Positions 8,651 to 16,566 of a stretch of 64,000 nucleotides of DNA are shown here, in pieces. The notes below the pieces were generated by a model. It had not been told where the DNA came from, did no database searches, and saw only the letters and a list, made by a program, of their open reading frames with translations. Location: positions 1-64,000 of the forward strand of contig DATALQ010000013.1 in NCBI GenBank assembly GCA_036260935.1, written 5' to 3'. A program made the position numbers and the translations under genes. The DNA is from JAEYOM01 sp036260935 (lineage in GTDB: Bacteria; Bacillota; Clostridia; Acetivibrionales; DTU013). Each line of letters opens with the position of its first letter. Position 1 is the first letter of the stretch.

Positions 8651-10270
8651 TCAGAATTTCTTTATGTTCCTTTGCCTTAATATTTCATAAGTGACGATAG
8701 CCCCTGCTACGGCAGCATTTAAAGAAGATATCTTCCCCAGCATCGGTATGTTGACGACAAAATCGCAGCTTTCGCGAACGAGTTTTCCCATGCCCTCGCC
8801 TTCACTGCCAATAACCAGCGCGACAGGACCTGCCAGATCGCTTTCGAAATATGCCTTTTCACCCGTCGAATCCGTTCCTACTACCCAGATATTCTCTTTT
8901 TTCAGGCTCTCGATGGTTTGAACTATATTTGTTACACGTGCAACCGGTACATATTCTATGGCGCCGGCCGAAGCTTTTGAAACGGCGGCTGTGAGCCCTA
9001 TCGCACGCCGCTTCGGGATGATTATTCCATGAACGCCCGCAGCGTTTGCCGTTCTCAGAATGGAGCCGAGGTTGTATGGATCGGTGAGTTCGTCAAGTAT
9101 TATGATGAATGGCGGTCTGCCGCTTTCCTCAGCTATTTGAAGTATCTTTTCCACTTCGACATAATCCTTGGCGGCGGCGAGCGCAATGACTCCCTGGTGG
9201 GCATGTGTGACGGACATCTCGTCGAGCTTTCCCCTGTCGACTTCCTGTATAAGTATATGGTTCTGCCTGGCCATTGCTATGATCTGATTTACCGAGCCTT
9301 CACGTTCGCCCTTTGAAACAAATATCTTGTTGATACTCCTGCCGGATTTCAGCGCTTCAATGACCGAGTTTCTTCCCTCCAGTTTGTCGAGGTCCTCCTG
9401 CATTCCTGCCTGATCGGCATCCTGCCTGTCAGAACGTGAAAACTTGTCTTCCGATGCGGACTTTTTCGCATTTGTATTATACATGGAGGATGTATCGCGG
9501 CGGTTGGGTGAAAATCCTTTACGGCCAGGTGAAATCTCATTACGCTCGGATGAAATTTCTCTGTCTTCGGGCGACGCTGTACGGTAATTGGCGGCTGTAC
9601 CCCTGTTATCCGATTCCGTATATTTTCTATTATAAGCCGGTGCATCTTTTTTGCTGTAAGCCGATGCGGTATCTTTTCTGCCGTAGGCTGATGCACCTTC
9701 TTTTTTACCGTAGCCCGATACGCCATCTTTCCTGCCGTAGGCCGATGCGCCTTCCTTCCTGCCGTAGCCCGATGCGCCATCTTTCCTACCGTAAGCCGGA
9801 GCGCCTTCTTTCCTGCCGTATGCCGATGTGCTGTCTTTTCTAGCGTAGCTCGATGCGCCATCTTTCCTGCCGTAAGCCGGTGCGCCTTCTTTCCGATCGT
9901 AGCCCGAGCCGGTGTCTTTCCTGCCGTAGCTCGATGCGCCATCTTTCCTGCCATATGCCGATGCGCCGTCTTTCCTGTCGTAGCCCGATGCGCCGTCTTT
10001 CCTGCCGTAGCCCGATGCTCCGTCTTTCCTGCCGTAAGCCGGAGCCCCACCTGGTGCAGTTGTTCCACGCCTGCCGGGTGCTTCGCCTGTCCTATCGGAC
10101 GGGCCGCGACTGCCCCGGGTATTGTCTGAAAACTCTCCAAAATCGTCTCTGCTCTTCGAATAAGAACCTGATCGGCCTTTTGAGCTTCCTCTGTTTTCGG
10201 GTCTACCTGGCTTTTTATCAAAACGACCGCCACGGTCGTTGGAGCCAAAATCGTTTTTCCTTTTTTCCAT
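8651..10270 (-). CDS. rlmB: 23S rRNA 2'-O-methyltransferase RlmB (TrmH/SpoU family) with a repeat-expanded N-terminal tail
   Basis: SPOUT methyltransferase that methylates a guanosine ribose in 23S rRNA. The normal enzyme occupies roughly residues 290-539: the substrate-binding domain begins DKLEGRNSVIEALKSG, followed by the knot motifs LDELTDPYNLGSILRTANA, GSEGEGMGKLV and IPMLGKISSLNAAVA. Ahead of it is an Arg/Lys/Gly-rich tail of about 290 residues, most of it about sixteen copies of a nine-residue unit like YGRKDGASG (9608-10036). Orthologues are usually about 250 residues. The tail is basic and probably disordered; it may bind RNA. mrnC lies upstream, as in Bacillus. Confidence 0.93.
   Translation of the reverse strand: MEKRKNDFGSNDRGGRFDKKPGRPENRGSSKGRSGSYSKSRDDFGEFSDNTRGSRGPSDRTGEAPGRRGTTAPGGAPAYGRKDGASGYGRKDGASGYDRKDGASAYGRKDGASSYGRKDTGSGYDRKEGAPAYGRKDGASSYARKDSTSAYGRKEGAPAYGRKDGASGYGRKEGASAYGRKDGVSGYGKKEGASAYGRKDTASAYSKKDAPAYNRKYTESDNRGTAANYRTASPEDREISSERNEISPGRKGFSPNRRDTSSMYNTNAKKSASEDKFSRSDRQDADQAGMQEDLDKLEGRNSVIEALKSGRSINKIFVSKGEREGSVNQIIAMARQNHILIQEVDRGKLDEMSVTHAHQGVIALAAAKDYVEVEKILQIAEESGRPPFIIILDELTDPYNLGSILRTANAAGVHGIIIPKRRAIGLTAAVSKASAGAIEYVPVARVTNIVQTIESLKKENIWVVGTDSTGEKAYFESDLAGPVALVIGSEGEGMGKLVRESCDFVVNIPMLGKISSLNAAVAGAIVTYEILRQRNIKKF
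9608..10036 (-). repeat. 27-bp tandem repeat array inside rlmB
   Basis: About fourteen full and two degenerate 27-base units encode variants of YGRKDGASG. All units keep frame. Variants alternate D/E, G/A/S and S/P at fixed positions, and third-position changes occur, so the array is diverged rather than freshly duplicated. Confidence 0.93.
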
Positions 10271-10738
10271 GCGGTTATATACCCTTTCTGTTTTCTCCGA
10301 TTTATTTCGGTTCTTCGGTTATTTTGGTTCTTGCGGTTCTACGGATCTTTCGGTTATTTTGGGTCCTTCTGGTTCTTTCTGGTTCTATCCGGTTGTTCGG
10401 ATTCATTCGGTTATTTCATTTCTCTCTGGTTCATTTGATTCTTCCGGTTCTAATGGTTTTCCCCGATTCAATCAAGGTTCATTTCGGCTAATATGGTTGC
10501 TTCTGTTTTTCCGATTCTGTCTGGCTCTAGCCGGCTCTCGAATGCTTACAGTTATTTCATTTCTCACCAGTTCTTTCGGCTCTTCTGGTTCCTTCCGGCT
10601 CTAACCGATTATCGAATACTTCCGGTTATTCCATACTTCGCCGATTCCTTCCGGGTTTCCCGGTTCTTTCAGTTCTTTCAGATTTCTCGGATACTTTCGG
10701 ATTACTTCCTATTTTCTTATTCTTGCAAGTTTTATGGT
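10271..10738 (-). repeat. Degenerate purine-rich repeat tract upstream of rlmB
   Basis: The whole gap between mrnC and rlmB is strand-asymmetric: the minus strand is almost all A and G with regular CC pairs, built from loose variants of GAACCGGAAG and GAATCGGAAA at roughly 9-11 base spacing. Stops occur in each minus-strand frame I followed, so it is not coding. The open plus-strand frames across it are a result of its composition. It would form the 5' leader of rlmB if mrnC and rlmB are co-transcribed. Confidence 0.75.
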
Positions 10739-11197
10739 TTATATGCTGCCTTTATCGCTTTGATCCCGGGCGCCCTGACTTTGTCCCAGCGAGATCCTCA
10801 ATACTTCCTGCAACCTCGTATAATCGGCCTTCAAATAAAGATAGCCCAGCAGCGACTCGAAGCCTGTGGCATATTTATAATCGGTAACGTCTGCGTTTTT
10901 GGGAATAGTGCCTGATTTTGCGTTCCTCCCGCGCCTGACAACATCCTGCTCTTCAGGCGTCAGAACCTCCATCAGGCTGTGGATGGTGTCGGATTGTGCT
11001 TTGGCTTTGACGAAGGAGATGGACTGCTTATGGAGCTTATGTACCGGCGCGTTGCCCTTACTGATCAGATAGGTGCGGATATAGAGCTCATAGACCGCGT
11101 CACCCGCATAAGCAAGCACAAGGGGGGAATATGTCTTCACGTCTTCCTGCTTGACGTTCAAATTACTGCGAATTGCACCGAATATACTTTCATCCAT
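10739..11197 (-). CDS. mrnC: Mini-ribonuclease III (MrnC)
   Basis: RNase III-like nuclease without a double-strand RNA-binding domain, which matures 23S rRNA in Firmicutes. It has 152 residues, the usual size. The catalytic-core stretch is LAYAGDAVYELYIRTYL at about residues 28-44, and KATGFESLLGYLYL-like sequence (YATGFESLLGYLYL) forms the C-terminal helix. It lies upstream of rlmB as in Bacillus, but with a 468-base repeat-filled gap. cysS, normally directly upstream, has moved about 13 kb away. Confidence 0.94.
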   Translation of the reverse strand: MDESIFGAIRSNLNVKQEDVKTYSPLVLAYAGDAVYELYIRTYLISKGNAPVHKLHKQSISFVKAKAQSDTIHSLMEVLTPEEQDVVRRGRNAKSGTIPKNADVTDYKYATGFESLLGYLYLKADYTRLQEVLRISLGQSQGARDQSDKGSI

Positions 11198-11424
11198 TCT
11201 ATAAAATACCTCTGGTGAGTATTATATCCTATTTGTTGTCCAATGTGAATATGATTTGCACCTGACACACAATCACAAACAACAATTGCTCACAGTAAAC
11301 ATATCCCCCGTTTTGCCTGCGGTAAAGCATGAGTAAAATCAAGCCTTTCAAGTACCTGCTTGCCTTTTTCTCTTACAAGCATATCACCAATTGGCTCTGC
11401 CCGTTTTAAGTATGACCGGTATGT

Positions 11425-12876
11425 TCAGTCGCCCCATTTCAAGACGGGATTGCGTGCTGCTTTTACCTCGTCGAGCCTTGATACTACGGTAGTGTAGGGA
11501 GCATTTCTGACTTTGTCCGGTTCCTCTTCGGCTTCCCTTGCGATACTTATGAGAGTATCCGCAAAGCTGTCCAGCGTTTCCCTGCTTTCGGTCTCCGTGG
11601 GTTCTATCATTATCGCCTCATGTACGATCATCGGGAAATAGACCGTCGGCGGATGATAACCGAAATCCAGAAGCCTCTTTGCAATATCGAGAGTTCGCAC
11701 GCCCTTTTCCGCCTGTGCCTCGCCTGACAATACGAATTCATGCTTGCATATCCTGTCGTAAGGCACAGTGAAATACTGCTTCAGCCTGCCGAACAGGTAA
11801 TTGGCGTTGAGTACCGCCGTTTCGGACACTTCTCTCAGACCGTCGGGGCCCATTGTTCTGATATAAGCGTATGCCTTCAATATGACTCCGAAATTGCCAT
11901 AGAACGATTTCACCCTCCCGATGGAAAGCGGGTGATCATAGTCGAGTAAATATTTGTTATCCTTCAATTCAACAGTGGGCCGCGGCAGGAAGGGCACGAG
12001 TTCGTTCCTTACACCGACGGGTCCGGAGCCCGGCCCTCCGCCGCCGTGGGGCGTGGCGAACGTCTTGTGCAGATTGAGATGGACAACATCGAAACCCATG
12101 TCTCCGGGTCTGCATTTGCCCAATATGGCATTGGCGTTGGCGCCGTCATAATAAAGCAGTCCTCCTGCCCCATGAACGATTTCGGCTATCCTTGCGATGT
12201 TTTCGTCAAACAGCCCGAGCGTATTGGGGTTGGTGAGCATCAGGCCCGCGGTGTCCGGACCGACAGCGGAGGCTAAAGCTTCGAGGTCTACCCCGCCTCT
12301 CGCATCTGATTTGACTTCTACCGTTTCAAAGCCTGCCAGTGCTGCAGACGCCGGATTTGTGCCATGCGCGGAATCCGGGATAATGATTTTTCTACGGCCG
12401 GTATCGCCCCGACTCTCGTGATATGCCTTTATGATCATCATTCCCGTCAGCTCTCCGTGAGCGCCGGCCGCAGGCTGGAGACAGAAACGCTCCATACCCG
12501 TGATGGCAGAGAGCATCCTGTCCATCTCGTACAGCACCTGCAGGCAGCCCTGCACGGTATCCTCCTGCTGATAGGGATGAACGCTCCTGAAGCCGTCAAG
12601 GTTTGCAATATCCTCGTCGATCTTGGGATTGTATTTCATAGTACAGGAGCCCAGAGGGTAAAAACCCGAATCGACTCCGTGGTTACGATGGGCCAGATGG
12701 GTAAAATGCCTCGCTATGTCGACCTCGCTGACTTCCGGAAGTTCGGTCGCATCGGCTCTGATATATTCTCCGGGTACCATTGTTTCCGCAGGCTTCACGG
12801 GCACGTCGCATGCAGGCAGGCTGTACGCCTTTCTCCCGGTACGGCTGAGTTCGAAGATAATTTTGTTCTCGTTCAT
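11425..12876 (-). CDS. gcvPB: Glycine dehydrogenase (decarboxylating) subunit 2
   Basis: C-terminal-type subunit of the split P-protein of the glycine cleavage system. It carries the pyridoxal phosphate cofactor: Lys271 lies in HLNLHKTFATPHGGGGPG. Other marks are GFYPLGSCTMKYNPK near residue 71 and DSAHGTNPASAA near 168. It has 483 residues, full length. Its start codon overlaps the stop of gcvPA (TAATG), and the ribosome site lies in the gcvPA end. It is the last gene of the riboswitch-controlled operon. Confidence 0.96.
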   Translation of the reverse strand: MNENKIIFELSRTGRKAYSLPACDVPVKPAETMVPGEYIRADATELPEVSEVDIARHFTHLAHRNHGVDSGFYPLGSCTMKYNPKIDEDIANLDGFRSVHPYQQEDTVQGCLQVLYEMDRMLSAITGMERFCLQPAAGAHGELTGMMIIKAYHESRGDTGRRKIIIPDSAHGTNPASAALAGFETVEVKSDARGGVDLEALASAVGPDTAGLMLTNPNTLGLFDENIARIAEIVHGAGGLLYYDGANANAILGKCRPGDMGFDVVHLNLHKTFATPHGGGGPGSGPVGVRNELVPFLPRPTVELKDNKYLLDYDHPLSIGRVKSFYGNFGVILKAYAYIRTMGPDGLREVSETAVLNANYLFGRLKQYFTVPYDRICKHEFVLSGEAQAEKGVRTLDIAKRLLDFGYHPPTVYFPMIVHEAIMIEPTETESRETLDSFADTLISIAREAEEEPDKVRNAPYTTVVSRLDEVKAARNPVLKWGD

Positions 12877-14384
12877 TATCGGTCACCTCCCGCAGCTATT
12901 GCGACAAACCGGTCTATCTCCTGCTTCGTACGTTTTTCCGTGACAGCTACGAGCCAGCAGTCCTTCTTCCCGGGATCACGCCCCCCGGGATTGAGCTTCC
13001 CAGCATCGAACCTCCCGGTATCGAATCTCCTGGGATCGCTCCCCCCGAGATCGGCCCCCCCGAGATCGAATCTCCCGTGATCAGACCTCCCGGAGTCGAG
13101 GCTCCCGGCATCGAACCTCCCGGCATCGAACCTCCCGAGTTCCAGTCCTCCGATAATGCCGTGCTTCAATAAACGTTCATTGATCGCACTTACCGGCTCG
13201 TTCAAAGATTTCACGGTAAATTCCTTAAAAAACGGGGCGTCGCTGATCTTTACGAATTTTCCGGTTTCAAGCAGCCTGTCGCAGGCATAATGCGACTTCT
13301 GCAGGCAAAGGTTCGCCGCTTCCTTCAGGCCTTCCTTCCCCATGACGGATAGATAGGCCGCTGCTGCAAGCGCATTCAGCGCCTCATTGGAGCATATGTT
13401 CGAAACCGCCTTTTCTCTTCTTATATGTTGTTCTCTTGCCTGCAAGGTCAGAGTAAAACCTCTTCTGCCCTCGTGATCGGTGGTTTGGCCCACAATTCGG
13501 CCTGGCATTTTTCTGACAAGTTCCTTTTTTGCTGCCAGAAAACCGAGGTATGGTCCGCCGAAGCTAAGCGGATTCCCAAGCGACTGTCCTTCGCCTGTAA
13601 CAATATCTACGCCGCACTCTCCCGGAGGTTTCAGCAGCGCAAGTGAAATCGGATCGACGCAGGCTATTGAAAGTGCTCCGTATTTGGCGGCAAGTTCTGC
13701 GACGCTCTTCATGTCTTCAATATATCCATAAAAGTTCGGAGATTGGATTATTATCGCAGCTATGTCGTCCGGACTCTCTGACAATATAGATTCCAGCCGG
13801 CCTTTATCGACAGTTTCGCTGACCGCTTCCACCTCAGTTATTTTTATTCCATTGAACCTTGAATAGCTGCGCAGGGTGTCCCTGTATTCAGGGTGAATGC
13901 CTGTAGCTGCCAGTACTCTGCTGCGACCTGTCGAGCGCACGGCCATGAGGGCTGCTTCTACAAGAGCCGTGGCGCCGTCATACATCGAAGCGTTGGAAAC
14001 ATCCATCCCCGTAAGCCGACAAATCATAGTCTGGTACTCGAATATGGCCTGCAGCATTCCCTGGCTTATTTCAGGCTGGTATGGCGTATAAGCGGTGTAA
14101 AATTCGGGCTTGGAGATGATGTGTCCTACTATCGACGGAATGAAATGGTCGTAAGCTCCCGCTCCGAGGAAACAGGGATAAGCCTCCGCATTTGCATTCC
14201 TTCCTGCCAGGGTCTTCATATGGGAAGCCAACTCAAGCTCCGCCATACTTTCAGGGAGCTCCAGACTCCCCTTGAATCTCAATTCCTCGGGAATATCCGA
14301 AAAAAGCTCCTCAGTACTCGAGAGCCCTATCGCATCCAGCATCCGGGCCCTGTCCTCTTCCGTATCCGGAATGTATCGGGACAT
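12876..14384 (-). CDS. gcvPA: Glycine dehydrogenase (decarboxylating) subunit 1, with a repeat insertion
   Basis: N-terminal-type subunit of the split P-protein, which decarboxylates glycine and transfers the aminomethyl group to GcvH. Family marks are FLGAGAYDHFIPSIV and PYQPEISQGMLQAIFEYQT (residues about 50-110), and GGPYLGFLA. It has 502 residues where about 440-450 is usual. The excess is a 60-residue block near the C-terminus, twelve copies of a five-residue unit like GRFDA, placed after the GIIGGLELG segment and before the conserved end (LVAVTEKRTKQEID). The array keeps frame, so the enzyme is probably functional with a surface loop. Confidence 0.94.
   Translation of the reverse strand: MSRYIPDTEEDRARMLDAIGLSSTEELFSDIPEELRFKGSLELPESMAELELASHMKTLAGRNANAEAYPCFLGAGAYDHFIPSIVGHIISKPEFYTAYTPYQPEISQGMLQAIFEYQTMICRLTGMDVSNASMYDGATALVEAALMAVRSTGRSRVLAATGIHPEYRDTLRSYSRFNGIKITEVEAVSETVDKGRLESILSESPDDIAAIIIQSPNFYGYIEDMKSVAELAAKYGALSIACVDPISLALLKPPGECGVDIVTGEGQSLGNPLSFGGPYLGFLAAKKELVRKMPGRIVGQTTDHEGRRGFTLTLQAREQHIRREKAVSNICSNEALNALAAAAYLSVMGKEGLKEAANLCLQKSHYACDRLLETGKFVKISDAPFFKEFTVKSLNEPVSAINERLLKHGIIGGLELGRFDAGRFDAGSLDSGRSDHGRFDLGGADLGGSDPRRFDTGRFDAGKLNPGGRDPGKKDCWLVAVTEKRTKQEIDRFVAIAAGGDR
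12961..13141 (-). repeat. 15-bp tandem repeat array inside gcvPA
   Basis: Twelve units of consensus CGGGAGGTTCGATNC, all multiples of three, encoding GRFDA, GSLDS, GGADL and similar variants. Units near the edges are the most alike, and middle units are diverged. Confidence 0.93.
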
Positions 14385-14386
14385 TT

Positions 14387-14770
14387 TCAGCCCTCCTTTG
14401 CACAGAAATCGGCATACTGCTGATCATTCATCAGCTTATCCGTCTCGGCCGGGTCATCCGCTGCAATGACAGCAATCCAGTTTTCATAAGGCTCCGCATT
14501 GAGCAGTTCGGGGGAATCGTTCAGAACATCATTTATCCTGACAACTGTGCCCGATACCGGCGAATACACATCGGATGCGGTTTTGACCGATTCTACGACG
14601 CTTACCTGCTCTCCTGCCTTGATTTTTTTACCTGCCTTCGGAAGCTCGACAAAAACTATATCGCCCATGGCGTGCTGGGCGTAGTCCGATATGCCTATGT
14701 AAACCTCTCCGCCTTCAAGCCTCGCCCATTCATGCTCCTTTGTGAACCGTGTTCCCTGATACGTTTTCAT
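14387..14770 (-). CDS. gcvH: Glycine cleavage system H protein
   Basis: Lipoyl carrier protein that shuttles the aminomethyl group between P, T and L proteins. The lipoylated lysine is in VVESVKTASDVYSPVSG (about residue 63). I choose the ATG at 14770 (MKTYQGTRF) because GAGGAGG lies six bases upstream; the in-frame ATG at 14776 touches that site. It has 127 residues, normal. The stop is two bases before gcvPA. The upstream lplA could supply its lipoyl group. Confidence 0.96.
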   Translation of the reverse strand: MKTYQGTRFTKEHEWARLEGGEVYIGISDYAQHAMGDIVFVELPKAGKKIKAGEQVSVVESVKTASDVYSPVSGTVVRINDVLNDSPELLNAEPYENWIAVIAADDPAETDKLMNDQQYADFCAKEG

Positions 14771-14810
14771 ATACATCCTCCTCGATTGATTTATTTTCTG
14801 CTTCTATTAT

Positions 14811-14890
14811 TTATTGCTTAAATCAGTTACTCCTTAGAAGTTTATTGCTTAAATACGGCACTCCTTAGAGATTTCTTGCTTAAGTATTAC
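14811..14890. repeat. 31-bp direct repeats between gcvT and gcvH
   Basis: Two near-identical units (about 14811-14841 and 14842-14872) and a partial third. On the minus strand each carries CTAAGGAGT, which resembles a ribosome site, followed by TTTAAGCAATAA. No open frame follows. They may be a noncoding minisatellite or affect the relative translation of gcvH. Confidence 0.7.
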
Positions 14891-14906
14891 ACTGTTCCGA
14901 CGACCC

Positions 14907-16154
14907 CTAGCGATTCCTCACCCTTCTATAAAAAGGCAGCTCGACGATACGCGCAGAATACATGGCTTCGCGCACCTTTATCCGGATAATATTGCCCTGT
15001 GCCATACCGGCTGCCTGGGCGTCGCCCGATTCCCTGGCGCCGGAGCCGCGATAACCGGCTGAATCGCCGATATCAATTTTTCCCCCATCCTTACCGGCGG
15101 CATTCTCCCTGGAAGTCAGGTCTATCAACGCAAGCCCCATGTTCTTTTTTAAGGTTGGGAAAAAGCCTCCGCTTGTCACATAACCCGCCTTACAATCGCC
15201 GATAGATACCTCGTAACCACTCCTTGGCACGGCCCGGTCGATCATCTCGAAGCCTGCGAGCCGGCTGCCGGGGTTTCCCGAAAGCTGCTCCGCCAAAGGT
15301 TTTCTTCCTATGAAATCACCCTTTTCGGGCTTTACGAACCTCTGAAGTCCCGCCATCACTGGAGTTATGACCTCGGACAATTCCTGCCCGTACAACGGCA
15401 TGGCCGATTCCAGTCTGAGCGTATCCCTGGCGCCCAATCCAGCCGGTTCAAGCCCGCATGGTCCTCCCTTTTCAATGAGGAGCTCCCACATTCTTGCGGC
15501 GTCCTCGGGCCTGCAGTATATTTCAAAACCGTCCTCCCCGGTATAACCCGACCTGGAAAGCATTACCTTAATACCTCCAACTGTCGCGTCGGTCGCATAA
15601 TGATAATATTTCAGCCGGTCGGGGTCATCAGTCATAAGCTGTCTCAATATGTTTACCGATTCGGGTCCCTGCAGGGCAAGCTGGGCAAAGTCCTCCGAAC
15701 GGTCGGTAATGGTGACATTTCCTCTCTTGTTTTCCTTCAGCCATTCAAAATCCTTGGCAATATTAGCTGCATTCACCACCAGCAAATACTTATCATCATT
15801 TAGCTTATAGACAATCAGATCGTCCACCGTACCACCGTCAGGATAGCACATCGGCGAATATACTGCCTTTCCGGGCTTCGCAGCGATATCGTTGGTCAAC
15901 ATCCACTGCAGATAATCCACTGCGTCCCTTCCGCTCACTTCCAGCTCTCCCATGTGGGAGACGTCGAACAATCCGGCTTTTGACCTGACACATTCATGTT
16001 CCTTCAAGATACCGCCGTATTGCACCGGGAGCAGCCAGCCGTGAAAATCCACGATCTTGCCGCCGGCAGCTACATGCTCGTCATACAGCGGCGTCTTCCG
16101 GGGTTCGTGCGGTTCGTTCGGTTCGTTCGGTTCGTGCAATTCCTGTTTCTCCAT
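14907..16154 (-). CDS. gcvT: Glycine cleavage system T protein (aminomethyltransferase)
   Basis: Transfers the one-carbon unit from the H protein to tetrahydrofolate. Marks: HVAAGGKIVDFHGWLLPVQY near the start, GLFDVSHMGELEVSG, LSRSGYTGEDGFEIY and GLGARDTLRLESAMPLYG. It has 415 residues where about 365 is usual. The excess is a short N-terminal repeat (EPNEPNEPHEPRK) and a glycine-rich insertion of about 40 residues after GLALIDLTSRENAAG, before the conserved IIRIKVREAMYSARIVELPF. First gene after the glycine riboswitch. No lpd (L protein) gene lies in the window. Confidence 0.95.
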   Translation of the reverse strand: MEKQELHEPNEPNEPHEPRKTPLYDEHVAAGGKIVDFHGWLLPVQYGGILKEHECVRSKAGLFDVSHMGELEVSGRDAVDYLQWMLTNDIAAKPGKAVYSPMCYPDGGTVDDLIVYKLNDDKYLLVVNAANIAKDFEWLKENKRGNVTITDRSEDFAQLALQGPESVNILRQLMTDDPDRLKYYHYATDATVGGIKVMLSRSGYTGEDGFEIYCRPEDAARMWELLIEKGGPCGLEPAGLGARDTLRLESAMPLYGQELSEVITPVMAGLQRFVKPEKGDFIGRKPLAEQLSGNPGSRLAGFEMIDRAVPRSGYEVSIGDCKAGYVTSGGFFPTLKKNMGLALIDLTSRENAAGKDGGKIDIGDSAGYRGSGARESGDAQAAGMAQGNIIRIKVREAMYSARIVELPFYRRVRNR

Positions 16155-16261
16155 TCAGGTTCCCTCCTGTCAATATTATGCGTTAAATTTTACAAATCAC
16201 TGCACATCAGCTTAACAAGCAAGAATAATCGAAAAGCGGCACTAAATGAAGCAGGCAGCAA

Positions 16262-16312
16262 AAATAAAAACAGAGAAAAATAACAAATAATAAATTGTCA
16301 TTTTCTCTGTTC
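16262..16312 (-). terminator. Expression-platform terminator of the glycine riboswitch
   Basis: On the minus strand ACAGAGAAAA pairs with TTTTCTCTGT and is followed by TTTTATTTTT. The 5' arm overlaps the closing sequence of the second aptamer (GGAACAGAG), so ligand binding could prevent terminator formation. This fits the known ON-type glycine switch. Confidence 0.8.
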
Positions 16313-16500
16313 CGTAACCTGAGAGATTCGATCCGCCCGGACCTTATGTATTATCCCGCGCGGCCTTGCTCCTTCGGTGCTTTTTAAGCTTTTCAGAGTT
16401 TAGTCAGTCTGCAGCCCTTTTGCCTGAAAGATTCATTACGGGGTTGACGCCCCCGCAATTTACTTCTTCGGCTCCCGCCATACTAACGGGACTCTCCTGC
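16304..16500 (-). promoter_or_regulatory. Tandem glycine riboswitch controlling gcvT-gcvH-gcvPA-gcvPB
   Basis: Two glycine aptamers in series on the minus strand. The first has GGAGAGTCCCG, GGGAGCCGAAGAAG and ATCTTTCAGGCAAAAGGGC; the second has GCACCGAAGGAGCAAGGCC and GAATCTCTCAGGTTACGGAA. These match the conserved cores of the family. It lies about 150 bases before gcvT and is followed by an intrinsic terminator, so glycine should switch on its own degradation. Confidence 0.93.
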
Positions 16501-16537
16501 AGCCATCATCCTGCAATATTAAGTTGTTCCGCTTTCT

Positions 16538-16566
16538 ATTATATTACTTTGCCTGCCGTTTTGCCA
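16538..16566 (-). promoter_or_regulatory. Probable promoter of the gcv operon, at the end of lplA
   Basis: TGGCAA (16561-16566), 17 bases, then TATAAT (16538-16543) on the minus strand. It overlaps the last codons and stop of lplA, and transcription would start about 30 bases before the first aptamer. The -10 is perfect and the -35 is weak. Confidence 0.6.

Noticed and set aside
9608..10036. Regular repeats suggesting a CRISPR array
   Set aside because: Units are contiguous 27-mers without unique spacers and encode part of RlmB in frame.
9436..10915. Four overlapping plus-strand open frames of 121-212 codons
   Set aside because: They lie opposite the rlmB repeat array and the purine-rich tract. 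Their length comes from biased composition; they lack ribosome sites and read as low-complexity CRS/FLF strings.
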